Part shown: one piece after another, positions 15,606 to 22,786 of the stretch | Layout: each line of letters starts with the position of its first letter | Position numbering within the stretch: position 1 is the first letter of the stretch | NCBI GenBank assembly: GCA_038239195.1 | Contig: JBBSEZ010000073.1 | Span: 1 to 28,258, forward strand | Direction of reading: 5' to 3' | DNA: 28,258 nt | DNA from: JBBSEZ01 sp038239195 | Lineage (GTDB): Bacteria; Planctomycetota; Planctomycetia; Gemmatales; Gemmataceae | Notes under the pieces: generated by a model | Seen by the model: the letters and a program-made list of their open reading frames with translations, nothing else | Databases searched by the model: none | Told to the model about the DNA's origin: nothing | Translations under genes and position numbers: made by a program

Positions 15606-16322
15606 TTACGCCCGGAGCAATTCATCCAACCGCGCCCCCGGCTCGAAGTCCTGCGGCTCCTGGTCCTTGCGAAACACCCGCGCCGGCGCTCCCGACAGCT
15701 CCACGCCCCCGCCCTCCACGCGCAACAGGCCCGCCTCCCACAATCCGATCACGGGCACGTCGTTCATCTCGTGGAACTCGCGCAGGCGCTCGTCGCGCGT
15801 CTCGCCGAAGTGCTCGTGGTAGCCCTCGCCCTCTTTCACGTGGAATTGCCCCCGGAAATAGTGAGCATTCACCTGAAACGGCACCAGCCCCAGGGCGGCG
15901 AGGTTGGGGGGCTGCACGATCGGCATGTCGTTGGTCGTCTTGATGGTCGGGCAGGCGACGTTGCAGCCGGCGCTGATGCCGAGGAAGGGCGTGCCCGCCG
16001 CGACCGCCTCGCGGATCGGCCCCAGCAGGCCCCGGTGGTAGAGCTCCGCCAGCAGGCGAAACGTGTTGCCGCCGCCCACGAAGAGGGCCGACGCCTCGCG
16101 AACCGCCTGGGCCATGTCGTCGTAGCGGTGAATGCCGGCCAGCTCGTAGCCCGCATCGATGCCGCGCTCGTGCATCGTCTGCACGTAGCCGTCGTGGTCG
16201 CGCAGCGCGAAGGGGACGAACAGCAGTTTCCCGACGGGCCCGAAGAACGAGCGCATGGTCTCGGCGAGGACCGCCACTCGCTCCGGGGTGCGAAACCCGC
16301 CACTGCCAAGTAAAATGCGCAT
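15606..16322 (-). CDS. pepE: PepE-type alpha-aspartyl dipeptidase (family S51)
   Basis: A 238-residue cytosolic serine peptidase that in characterised relatives cleaves dipeptides with N-terminal aspartate. The nucleophile elbow is GISAG with S117; D132 in TTNDMPI and H154 in VNAHYF correspond to the rest of the family triad. FVGGGNTFRLL (81-91) and NVACPTIKTTNDMPIVQPPN (121-140) are strongly diagnostic, and length matches the family. The ATG at 16322 begins RILLGSGG, the conserved first strand. It is transcribed divergently from pdxH with a 99-bp gap. A dispersed hairpin repeat follows its stop. Confidence 0.93.
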   Translation of the reverse strand: MRILLGSGGFRTPERVAVLAETMRSFFGPVGKLLFVPFALRDHDGYVQTMHERGIDAGYELAGIHRYDDMAQAVREASALFVGGGNTFRLLAELYHRGLLGPIREAVAAGTPFLGISAGCNVACPTIKTTNDMPIVQPPNLAALGLVPFQVNAHYFRGQFHVKEGEGYHEHFGETRDERLREFHEMNDVPVIGLWEAGLLRVEGGGVELSGAPARVFRKDQEPQDFEPGARLDELLRA

Positions 16323-16421
16323 GGTCGTCTCCTGCCGGGAAAGGCCCCAGGTCCCACCGCCCTCGACCTGTGGCTCATCCTATGCAGAGACCGCCTCGCC
16401 CGCCGCCGAGAGGGCCTCGCC

Positions 16422-17060
16422 GTGAAGCTCGCCGATTTGCGCAAGGACTATGGTCGCGAGGGGCTGGCCGAAGTCGATCTCGACCCGAGCCCGTTCCACC
16501 AGTTCGAGCGCTGGCTTGGGCAAGCCGCGGAGGCCGGCCTTGCCGAGCCCAACGCCATGACCCTGGCGACCTGCACGCCTGACGGGCTGCCGTCCGCTCG
16601 GATCGTGCTGCTGCGCGGCCTCGACGAGCGCGGCTTCGCCTTCTTCACCAGCTACGAAGGCCGCAAGGGCCGCGAGCTGGAGGCCAACCCCCGCGCCGCC
16701 CTGGTGTTCTACTGGGCCGCGCTCGAGCGCCAGGTCCGCGTCGAGGGCACCGTCGAGCGCGTCGCGCCTGAAGAGTCCGACGTCTATTTCCGCACTCGCC
16801 CGCGCGGCAGCCAGGTCGGCGCCTGGACGTCGCGCCAAAGCGAGGCACTGCCCGATCGCGCCGCCCTCGAGCGGCGACTGGCAGAGGTGGAGGCCGAGTT
16901 CGTCGGCCGCGACGTGCCGCGCCCGCCCTTCTGGGGCGGCTTCCGCGTCTGCCCGCTTCGCATCGAGTTCTGGCAAGGCCGCCCCAGCCGCCTGCACGAC
17001 CGGCTGTGCTACCTGCGCCTCGAACCGACGGGCTGGCGCATCGAGCGGCTGAGCCCCTAG
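16422..17060 (+). CDS. pdxH: Pyridoxamine 5'-phosphate oxidase
   Basis: A 212-residue FMN enzyme that oxidises pyridoxine or pyridoxamine 5'-phosphate to pyridoxal 5'-phosphate, the last step of vitamin B6 synthesis and salvage. Family motifs occur in order: DPSPFHQFERWL (21-32), MTLATCTPDGLPSARIVLLRG (46-66), FFTSYEGRKGREL (74-86), QVRVEGTVERV (104-114), RPRGSQVGAWTSRQS (126-140) and WGGFRVCPLRIEFWQG (171-186), then LHDR, which contributes to FMN and substrate binding. Length is normal. GTG 16422 is used; GAGAGGG lies upstream, and an ATG at 16382 is out of frame. The gene stands alone on the plus strand, divergent from pepE. Confidence 0.95.
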   Translation: MKLADLRKDYGREGLAEVDLDPSPFHQFERWLGQAAEAGLAEPNAMTLATCTPDGLPSARIVLLRGLDERGFAFFTSYEGRKGRELEANPRAALVFYWAALERQVRVEGTVERVAPEESDVYFRTRPRGSQVGAWTSRQSEALPDRAALERRLAEVEAEFVGRDVPRPPFWGGFRVCPLRIEFWQGRPSRLHDRLCYLRLEPTGWRIERLSP

Positions 17061-17125
17061 CCAGGCGGGGGCCGCGCCGACTTTCTTGCTTGTCGTTTCG
17101 CGCTTCGCCTACGCACGAACATCAT

Positions 17126-17154
17126 TTGCTGTGCGCGCGTCGAAGTGATACCAT
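17126..17154 (+). promoter_or_regulatory. Putative promoter of the universal stress protein gene
   Basis: TTGCTG (17126-17131) and TACCAT (17149-17154) are 17 bases apart, a good sigma-70-type arrangement in an otherwise GC-rich gap. Transcription would start near 17161, giving a leader of about 105 bases. Confidence 0.5.
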
Positions 17155-17159
17155 TCTCT

Positions 17160-17205
17160 GAGGAGGGCCCCTGTCCGGTCTCGACTCGCGTCCCGGGCCC
17201 TTCTC
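17160..17205 (+). promoter_or_regulatory. Hairpin in the 5' leader of the usp gene
   Basis: GAGGAGGGCCC (17160-17170) pairs with GGGCCCTTCTC (17195-17205) with one mismatch. It would form right at the predicted 5' end of the transcript and could protect the mRNA or tune its expression; this role is inferred. It does not resemble a riboswitch class I know. Confidence 0.35.
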
Positions 17206-17266
17206 GGAACCGATGGCCAGGTCAATCTCTCCGGTTCGGGCGGCACTGATGCCAGGAGGTGAAAGC

Positions 17267-17737
17267 GTGATCCACGTGAAGAAGATCCTGTACGCGACCG
17301 ACTTCTCGTCGTACTCCAACCAGGCGTACTTCCACGCCATCTCCCAGGCCGAGAAGCACGGCGCCAGCCTCACGGTCCTCTTCGTCTACAACCCCGACAA
17401 CACCACCACGCCCGGCTCCCAGGGCGACGAGGACGCCGACCTCCGTTACTGGCGCGAGCAGCTCGAACAGATCCGCCCCATCGACGCGCGCATCACGGTG
17501 CGCCACGTCCTGCTCCAGGGCGACCCCGCCTCGGAGATCGTGCGCTACGGGAAGGACACGGGCATCGACCTCATTGTCCTCGGCACCCACGGCCGCACCG
17601 GCATGGAGCGCTTGCTCATGGGCAGCGTCGCCGAAAAGGTCCTGCGCGACGCGGTCTGCTCCGTGCTCGTCGTCAAGCTCCCCCGCGGCGTCCCCAGCAC
17701 CGAGCGCCCCGCGGTGGCCCTGGCCGCCAGCGACTGA
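17267..17737 (+). CDS. Universal stress protein (UspA family)
   Basis: A 156-residue single-domain UspA protein, cytosolic, expected to bind ATP. It begins VIHVKKILYATDFSSYSN, the usual first strand and loop with D12. The nucleotide-binding motif G-2x-G-9x-G-S/T is complete: GTHGRTGMERLLMGS (106-120). It ends with a short Pro/Ala-rich tail. GTG 17267 is preferred because AGGAGGTGAA sits just upstream; ATG 17249 in the same frame overlaps that ribosome binding site. It has its own promoter and leader and ends at a strong bidirectional terminator. Stress-dependent induction is a family expectation, not shown here. Confidence 0.92.
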   Translation: MIHVKKILYATDFSSYSNQAYFHAISQAEKHGASLTVLFVYNPDNTTTPGSQGDEDADLRYWREQLEQIRPIDARITVRHVLLQGDPASEIVRYGKDTGIDLIVLGTHGRTGMERLLMGSVAEKVLRDAVCSVLVVKLPRGVPSTERPAVALAASD

Positions 17738-17749
17738 CGCTTCGTTGCA

Positions 17750-17807
17750 GGCCAACGACAAGGGCCGGCCCGGGAGCGCTCTCCCGGGCCGGCCCGTGTC
17801 GTTGGCC
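17750..17807. terminator. Bidirectional terminator between convergent genes
   Basis: Arms of 27 bases (17750-17776 and 17781-17807) pair with a single mismatch around the loop CGCT. The core is GGGCCGGCCCGGGAG. It starts 12 bases after the usp stop and ends four bases before the stop of the opposing gene, so it would serve both. T tracts are absent; the very long stem is the main evidence. Confidence 0.7.
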
Positions 17808-17811
17808 CGCC

Positions 17812-18783
17812 TCAGCGATACGGCCGCGCGTCGCTGGCGCCGAGTACGGTGTCGGCGCGGTTGAGGCCGGCCCCGAGCTGGTAGCGCTGATTGAGGTAGA
17901 TGTCGTCGCCGCCCTCGCCGACGGTCGTCTGGACGCACCAGCGGACGTTCCCGCCGATGTAGAGCACGTTTTGGCCGTCGCCGCCGTGGTTGAGGCTGTT
18001 GCCCCCGGAGGCCTGGGAGCGGTCGGCCATGATCGGCAGATGATCGCCGCAGCCGCGCCGCAGGCCGCGGTGAGCGCCGCCCTCGCGGTAGCCGAGGCAG
18101 TAGGCGTAGTTGCCACTCAGAGTAGCGGCGACGGCCTGGTACTGCGCCGGGTCGGTGCGGTACAGGTTCTCGAGCTCCTCCACCGTGCAGCGCGGGGCGG
18201 GGCGCAGCCCCTGGGCGGGGCAACTTACGCTCGCGTCGCCGAGCGCGCCCGCATCGTTCAGGATGGGCACGAAGACGCCGCCGATGCCGCGCGCGCCCTC
18301 GGGCTCGACCTGGGGGAAGTTGTCGTTGGTCCGATCGCTGTAGGCCTGGAGGCCGCCCCAGAAGGCGCGCAGGTTGTTGGCGCACGCGACTCGCTGCGAG
18401 CCGCGCCACGTCTTCACGAGGAAAGGCGCGGCCAGGGCGCCGAGGAGGAGCAGTAACGACGCCGCGACGGCCATGTCCGCTCGCCGCGCCCAGCGCCAGC
18501 CGCCCCCACTTCCCCCCCGGTCCGGCCAGGGCCGCGGGGCGTCGGGCGGGCGCCGGCCCATCTCCTGCCCGATGCGCGCCAGCGTAGCCACGACCAGGCC
18601 GGGGGGCGGAGGGGGCTGCGCGGCGTCCTCGGCCAGGGGCGCCAGCGCCTGTTCGAGCAGCGCCAGCCTGGCCCGGGCCTCGGGGCGAGCCCGCAGATAC
18701 GCCTCGACCTGCTGGTGTTCGGCAGGGCACAGGGCGTTCAGCAGATAACCGGCGAAGTTCTGTTCCATGGGATCAGACTTCAT
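17812..18783 (-). CDS. Membrane-anchored anti-sigma-like protein with DUF1559-like outer domain
   Basis: A 323-residue protein in three parts. Residues 8-52 (FAGYLLNALCPAEHQQVEAY onward) resemble the N-terminal helix bundle of RskA/RsiW-type anti-sigma factors but lack the zinc-finger cysteines. Residues 104-124 form one membrane segment (AVAASLLLLLGALAAPFLV). The outer part resembles DUF1559 pseudopilin-like proteins: CANNLRAFWGGLQAYSDR near 134-151 and NHGGDGQNVLYIGGNVRW near 265-282, where DUF1559 proteins usually have an H-x9-DG motif. Its ATG overlaps the end of the sigma factor gene by 11 bases, with GGAGG upstream, so the two are translationally coupled. I infer it restrains that sigma factor and senses something outside the membrane. 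A second ATG at 18768 is less well supported. Confidence 0.75.
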   Translation of the reverse strand: MKSDPMEQNFAGYLLNALCPAEHQQVEAYLRARPEARARLALLEQALAPLAEDAAQPPPPPGLVVATLARIGQEMGRRPPDAPRPWPDRGGSGGGWRWARRADMAVAASLLLLLGALAAPFLVKTWRGSQRVACANNLRAFWGGLQAYSDRTNDNFPQVEPEGARGIGGVFVPILNDAGALGDASVSCPAQGLRPAPRCTVEELENLYRTDPAQYQAVAATLSGNYAYCLGYREGGAHRGLRRGCGDHLPIMADRSQASGGNSLNHGGDGQNVLYIGGNVRWCVQTTVGEGGDDIYLNQRYQLGAGLNRADTVLGASDARPYR

Positions 18784-19474
18784 GCAACGAGGGAACCTCC
18801 GCCCACGCTTCCTGTAACTTCACCAGGGCAGCGTGCAGCCGCGACTTCACCGTGCCGACCGGGATGCGCAACGCGTCGGCGATCTCGCGATACTTGAGCC
18901 CCTGGTAGTAGGCCATCACGAGGACCTGTCGCAGAAAGTCGGGCAACTGGTCCACGGTGGCCCGGATTCGCAACTTGCGCTCCCCGTCGGACGCCGCCTC
19001 GACCGGGCTGGGGCCCCGGCTCTCGAGCATCTCCAGCAGGCCGCGCAGCTCGCCTTCGCCCGGCTCCCCGCCGCTGCCGAGCGCCCGTTCGAGGCTGACG
19101 GCCTGGTGCCGGCCGTTGCGGCGCAGGGCGTCGATCGCCTGGTGGGTGGCGATCGTGTAGAGCCAGGGGCGAACCGGCCGGCCGGCCTCGTACTGCCCGC
19201 TCTTGACGTACACCTGGAGGAAGGTGTTCTGAAACACGTCCTCCGCCAGCGTGCCGTCGCCCAGGTAGCGCCGCAGGTAGCCGTACAACTCCCGTTCGTA
19301 GCGCCGCACCAGGACGTCAAACGCTTCTCCCTGTCCGCGGCAGAAGCGCTGCAGCAGTTCCTCGTCGGAGCAGGTGGTCAGCGTTGGGGTTGGCTCCACG
19401 GTCTCTCTATCTGCTACGCGAAAGTTGGCGGATCGGTTCGCCGAAGGGTTGAGCGCTCCCAGAAACCATGTCAA
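18773..19474 (-). CDS. ECF-type RNA polymerase sigma factor
   Basis: A 233-residue sigma-70-family protein of extracytoplasmic-function type. Region 2 spans about 37-122: SDEELLQRFCRGQGEAFDVL, then LAEDVFQNTFLQVYV and RPWLYTIATHQAIDALRR. Region 4 spans about 173-225: LPDFLRQVLVMAYYQGLKY, then REIADALRIPVGTVKSRLH with the helix-turn-helix. A Ser/Gly/Glu-rich linker separates them. Regions 1 and 3 are absent, as expected. The first 25 residues are not conserved; GTG 19399 would give a more typical start, and TTGACA overlaps the ATG at 19474, so the start is uncertain. The gene overlaps a membrane anti-sigma-like gene, the standard pair for ECF control, and its upstream gap holds a hairpin and a MITE-like element. 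Confidence 0.9.
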   Translation of the reverse strand: MTWFLGALNPSANRSANFRVADRETVEPTPTLTTCSDEELLQRFCRGQGEAFDVLVRRYERELYGYLRRYLGDGTLAEDVFQNTFLQVYVKSGQYEAGRPVRPWLYTIATHQAIDALRRNGRHQAVSLERALGSGGEPGEGELRGLLEMLESRGPSPVEAASDGERKLRIRATVDQLPDFLRQVLVMAYYQGLKYREIADALRIPVGTVKSRLHAALVKLQEAWAEVPSLHEV

Positions 19475-19526
19475 CGCATGCGAGAGCGCCTGTCAAGCGC
19501 CAACGGCCCGATTTTTGGTTAGCTGG

Positions 19527-19581
19527 TTAGCGACGCTTCGAAGAAGCGCCCGGGCCCCACGCTTCTTCGAAGCGTCGCTAA
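19527..19581. repeat. Perfect 22-bp hairpin
   Basis: Arms of 22 bases (19527-19548 and 19560-19581) are exact reverse complements, beginning TTAGCGACGCTTCG and ending GCGTCGCTAA, around an 11-base loop CCCGGGCCCCA. It stands between the end of a metallophosphoesterase gene and the start of the sigma factor gene on the same strand. TTAGC and GCTAA at its ends recall the palindrome at 985-1010. It could be a terminator or a REP-like element. Confidence 0.65.
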
Positions 19582-19694
19582 TTCTACTGTAGTGGATGCT
19601 CTCGTGGCCCGGAAATCAGCCCCCCAGTCAGCAGCGGACTCAGCGGTTTCCCAGGGGCTTCGCGGCTGCCATTTTGGCACCGACTACAGTAGAA
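19582..19694. mobile_element. Putative 113-bp MITE-like element
   Basis: Terminal inverted repeats of 12 perfect bases, TTCTACTGTAGT (19582-19593) and ACTACAGTAGAA (19683-19694), extend to 16 matches in 18. The element is flanked on both sides by CTAA (19578-19581 and 19695-19698), a possible target-site duplication. The interior has no coding potential. The left CTAA is also the end of the 22-bp hairpin, so insertion beside that hairpin is likely if this is a real element. An alternative is a pair of repressor sites in inverted orientation, since each repeat contains the dyad CTAC-T-GTAG. Confidence 0.45.
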
Positions 19695-19713
19695 CTAACC
19701 GGTTGGCCCTTCC

Positions 19714-20979
19714 TCACTGCCGCAGGTGGATCGCGAACGAGTTCGCCCCCTCCTTGACCGTGAACTTGAGCCCCGACGTCTCCTCCTTGGCGTAGCGTTC
19801 GGGGAGCGCGTTCGGGCCCGGCTTGCCCTCGACGGTCCACAGCGGTTTGCGCCACTCGACGGTTACCGCGTACTCGTCGGCGGGGGCCCCGTCGAAGGCC
19901 GCGTAGGTGCTGAGCTGGAACGACCCGTCCGCCTCGCAGACGGCGTCCGCACGAGGGCGCCGTTTTGTCCCCTTCTCGCTCGGGCCCCAGAAGACGACGT
20001 AGGCCCCCGGCGCCGGCGCCCCGTCGAAGTAGACCGTCCCGCGCGCCGGGTGCCGCGGCTTCAGGCCCTTGTAGGCCTTGCCCTTCTCCTCGCTCTCGGG
20101 CACCTTCAGGTCGTCGGGAAGGATGGCGTCGAGCAACAGGTTGGCGAAGATAGGCCCGTCCTTCTTCATCGTCACCCAGACCACGTGATCGAACTCCCCG
20201 TAGGACACGCCGCGCAACTTGCTTCCCCCGCCCGTGGTGGCGAGCTGGTAGTAGTTGCGCCCGTTGCGCGCGAACTTCTGGTAGCGATGGACGTGGCCGA
20301 CGAACACCGTGTAGGGCCGATCGCCCAGCGCCTTCTCGACCTCCAGCCAGCCCGTCTTTTTCACCTGGGGGGCCGTCCACACCGGCTTGTGCATGGTGAC
20401 GATCGTCCAGCGCACTCCCCGGTTGGCGCGCAGGGCCTGCCCCGCGTAGGCGATCTGCTCCGCCCCGAGGTGTCCGCGGCCGGAGCCGGGTGGGTCGTCG
20501 GTGTTGAGCACGAGGAACAGCACGTTGCGATAGACGAAGTGATAGTGGCGCCGGCCGTAGCGCTCGCCCCAGACCTTGTCGGCGTTCTTGTGGCCGACGT
20601 CGTGGTTGCCCGGCACGTAGAAGAACGGCATCTGCAACTTCTTCACGTAGCCGTCGAACTCCTCCCACTCCGCCTCGAGCTTCTTTGCCGGCTGGTTGCC
20701 GCCCTCGATCAGGTCGCCGACCGACAGCACGAATTGCGGCTGGAGCAGGTTGAGCCGGGCGACCGCCTGCGTGAAGACCTTGGCGCGATGCCCGCCCGTG
20801 CGATCGCTGACGATGGCGAAACGGAACTCGTCGGGATCGTTGTTCAGCTTTCCGGAAGTGAACGGGTTGCGCTCTTCGTGGCGGAGGACCAGCTCGGGCG
20901 CCGGGCGGGCGGGCCGCGAGAGCGCCACGGCGGCCCCGAGCAGCCCGGCGATCGGCAAGACGAGTGCGATGCGCTTCAT
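19714..20979 (-). CDS. Secreted metallophosphoesterase, tandem copy 2
   Basis: A 421-residue calcineurin-like phosphoesterase with an N-terminal signal or anchor segment (MKRIALVLPIAGLLGAAVAL). Metal motifs occur in family order: FAIVSDRTGG with D59, VGDLIEG (87-93), GNHD (124-127), MHKPVW with H197, and GHVHRY (229-234). The usual first-motif DxH is DRT in this protein and its neighbour. After about residue 310 the fold changes to a beta-rich C-terminal domain with GTVYFDGAPAPGAYVVF, like carboxypeptidase-regulatory or transthyretin-like domains. The substrate is unknown; location is probably periplasmic. It begins 12 bases after its paralogue ends, with CGGAG upstream, so the pair is an operon. 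Confidence 0.85.
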   Translation of the reverse strand: MKRIALVLPIAGLLGAAVALSRPARPAPELVLRHEERNPFTSGKLNNDPDEFRFAIVSDRTGGHRAKVFTQAVARLNLLQPQFVLSVGDLIEGGNQPAKKLEAEWEEFDGYVKKLQMPFFYVPGNHDVGHKNADKVWGERYGRRHYHFVYRNVLFLVLNTDDPPGSGRGHLGAEQIAYAGQALRANRGVRWTIVTMHKPVWTAPQVKKTGWLEVEKALGDRPYTVFVGHVHRYQKFARNGRNYYQLATTGGGSKLRGVSYGEFDHVVWVTMKKDGPIFANLLLDAILPDDLKVPESEEKGKAYKGLKPRHPARGTVYFDGAPAPGAYVVFWGPSEKGTKRRPRADAVCEADGSFQLSTYAAFDGAPADEYAVTVEWRKPLWTVEGKPGPNALPERYAKEETSGLKFTVKEGANSFAIHLRQ

Positions 20980-20991
20980 GGGAGCTCCGGG

Positions 20992-22251
20992 TCACTTCGC
21001 GAGGTTCAGGTCGATCTCGTTGGGGCCCGCCTTGATGGTGGCCTCGAGCGACGACGTCTTGCTGTCCGCGTAGCGCGGCGGGAGAAGGTTTGGCCCCGGC
21101 TTCCCCTCCGCGGTGAACAGGGGCCGGCGCCAGACGACGGTGATGGCGTACTTCCCGACCGGCAGACCGTCGTTGGCGACGTAGGTGCTGAGCTGCACCG
21201 TGCCATCGGCCCCGGCCATGCCATCGGCGCGCGCCGGCCGATCCTCCTTCCCCAGCGATTGGAAGACGACGTACGCCCCCGCGACCGGCTTCCCCTCGAA
21301 GCGGACGCGCGCCTTCGCCGGGTGCGTCGGCCTGCGGTGGTAGCGCGGGGCGCCTTCCTCTTCGGCGACGATCGGCTTCAGGTCCTCGCGCAGCACGCCG
21401 TTGAGGGCGATGTTGGCGAGGAGGGGGCCGCCCTTCTTCATCGTCACCCAGACCACGTGGTCGAGCTCCCCGTACTCGGCGCCGCGCAACTTGCTGCCCC
21501 CGCCCGTGGTGGCGAGTTGGTAGTAGTTCTGTCCCTGGCGGACGAACTTCTGATAGCGGTGATGGTGGCCGACGAACACCGTGTAGCGCCGGCCCTTGAG
21601 CGCCTTCTCGACCTCGCCCCAGCCGTTCTTCTCGACGTCGGCCCTCCACATCGGGCGGTGCATGAACACCAGCGTCCAGCGCACGCCCGCGCGAGCGGCG
21701 ATCGTCTTCTTGATCCAGCCGAGTTGCTCGGCCGAGATCCTGCCTTCGGGGTCTTTGTCCGCGGGGTCTTCCGAATTGAGCGCCAGGAACAGAACGTCGC
21801 GGTAGACGAACTCGTAAGAGCGGCGCCCGAACTTCTCGCGCCAGAGCTTCTCCTGCGTGGGGTTGGTCAAGTCGTGATTCCCGGGCACGTAGAAGAACGG
21901 CATCTGGAGGCGATTCACGTAGCCCTGAAACTCGCGCCACTCGCGCTCCAGCCGAGCGACGTCCGTCGAGTAGCCCTCGATCAGGTCGCCAACCGACATC
22001 ACGAACTCGGGCTGAAGGAGGTTGAGCTGCTCGACGGCGCGGGCAAAGACGCGAGCGCGATGCCCGCCGGTGCGGTCGCTGACGATGGCGAACTGGAAGT
22101 CGGCTTTCGCGTTGTTGAGCGCGAGGTGGGTGACGGGGTTGCGCTTCTCGGCCTTGAAGTCGAGCTCGGGAGTAGTCGGCCGCGTCCCCGACCAGGCCAC
22201 GGCGCCGCCGAGGAGCAGGATGGCGCCCAGGCCGAGCAGCAGTCGTTTCAT
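20992..22251 (-). CDS. Secreted metallophosphoesterase, tandem copy 1
   Basis: A 419-residue paralogue of the next gene, with which it aligns nearly without gaps. Its signal segment is MKRLLLGLGAILLLGGAVAW. It carries FAIVSDRTGG with D59, VGDLIEG (87-93), GNHD (124-127), FMHRPMW and GHHHRY, followed by the same beta-rich C-terminal domain containing ARVRFEGKPVAGAYVVFQ. The residue positions of the metal motifs are the same in both copies up to GNHD, showing a recent or constrained duplication. ATG 22251 is chosen because GAGGAC lies upstream and the signal peptide begins there; the frame is open to 22323 without family-like residues. It is divergent from the small DUF5678-like gene with a 179-bp gap. 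Confidence 0.85.
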   Translation of the reverse strand: MKRLLLGLGAILLLGGAVAWSGTRPTTPELDFKAEKRNPVTHLALNNAKADFQFAIVSDRTGGHRARVFARAVEQLNLLQPEFVMSVGDLIEGYSTDVARLEREWREFQGYVNRLQMPFFYVPGNHDLTNPTQEKLWREKFGRRSYEFVYRDVLFLALNSEDPADKDPEGRISAEQLGWIKKTIAARAGVRWTLVFMHRPMWRADVEKNGWGEVEKALKGRRYTVFVGHHHRYQKFVRQGQNYYQLATTGGGSKLRGAEYGELDHVVWVTMKKGGPLLANIALNGVLREDLKPIVAEEEGAPRYHRRPTHPAKARVRFEGKPVAGAYVVFQSLGKEDRPARADGMAGADGTVQLSTYVANDGLPVGKYAITVVWRRPLFTAEGKPGPNLLPPRYADSKTSSLEATIKAGPNEIDLNLAK

Positions 22252-22430
22252 CCGCGCAGTCCTCGAAGGGTGGACGGGACGCGAGCGGAGGTGATTGTAG
22301 GGGGGAGCGCGGGGAGGAACCAACGGTGGGGGCGATGAAAGTTGCGCGAAGGGCCGGGCCGCGGGAGCGCCGATACAATCGATGGCGTTCTTGACGCTCC
22401 TGCCCGGTCGGTCAACTCGGTGGATGAATC

Positions 22431-22673
22431 ATGGCGCTCGAGCGCGAACTGGAAACGTTTGCCAGGGAGCTCCCCACTCTCTTGCAGCAGCAGGAGAACC
22501 ACGGCAAGTATGCGCTGATCCGCGCCGAGGCCGTCGATAGTATCTGGGCCACGAAGGAAGAGGCCCTCGCGGCCGGGTACGACCGCTTCGGCCTGGAAAC
22601 GTTCCTCGTCAAGGAAGTCGTCGAGCACGAGAAGCCCGTTTACTTCTCGCGGCGGGTGGACCGATGGCAATGA
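22431..22673 (+). CDS. DUF5678-like small protein
   Basis: An 80-residue protein. The central part, KYALIRAEAVDSIWATKEEA then LAAGYDRFGLETFLVKEV (about 26-63), matches my memory of DUF5678-type proteins, which have a short beta strand, a helix carrying EALxxGYxRFG, and FxVK. An amphipathic helix precedes it. No membrane segment or signal peptide. Function is unknown; in planctomycetes such genes often precede a retropepsin-like aspartic protease gene, and a short overlapping ORF follows here. TACAAT at 22374-22379 is a possible -10 element, but I see no well-spaced -35. Confidence 0.7.
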   Translation: MALERELETFARELPTLLQQQENHGKYALIRAEAVDSIWATKEEALAAGYDRFGLETFLVKEVVEHEKPVYFSRRVDRWQ

Positions 22674-22726
22674 TTCAGGCCGAAATCGTCGAAGAAGGGG
22701 CGGTGACTGGCCTGGCCGTGATTTGA
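22664..22726 (+). pseudogene. Truncated downstream ORF, possible remnant
   Basis: An ATG inside the last codons of the preceding gene starts a 20-residue frame, MAMIQAEIVEEGAVTGLAVI, ending at TGA 22724-22726. The 10-base overlap is typical of coupled gene pairs, and the peptide reads like the first beta-hairpin of an aspartic-protease-type protein. After the stop the same frame is Arg-rich and not family-like, so the rest of the gene seems lost. The peptide is short and the assignment is an inference; it may be chance. Confidence 0.3.
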
Positions 22727-22786
22727 CGGCAGCGCCGGCGTGACCTACGCTTGCACGACCTATCTTCCCCGGCCCGAGAGCGAGCC

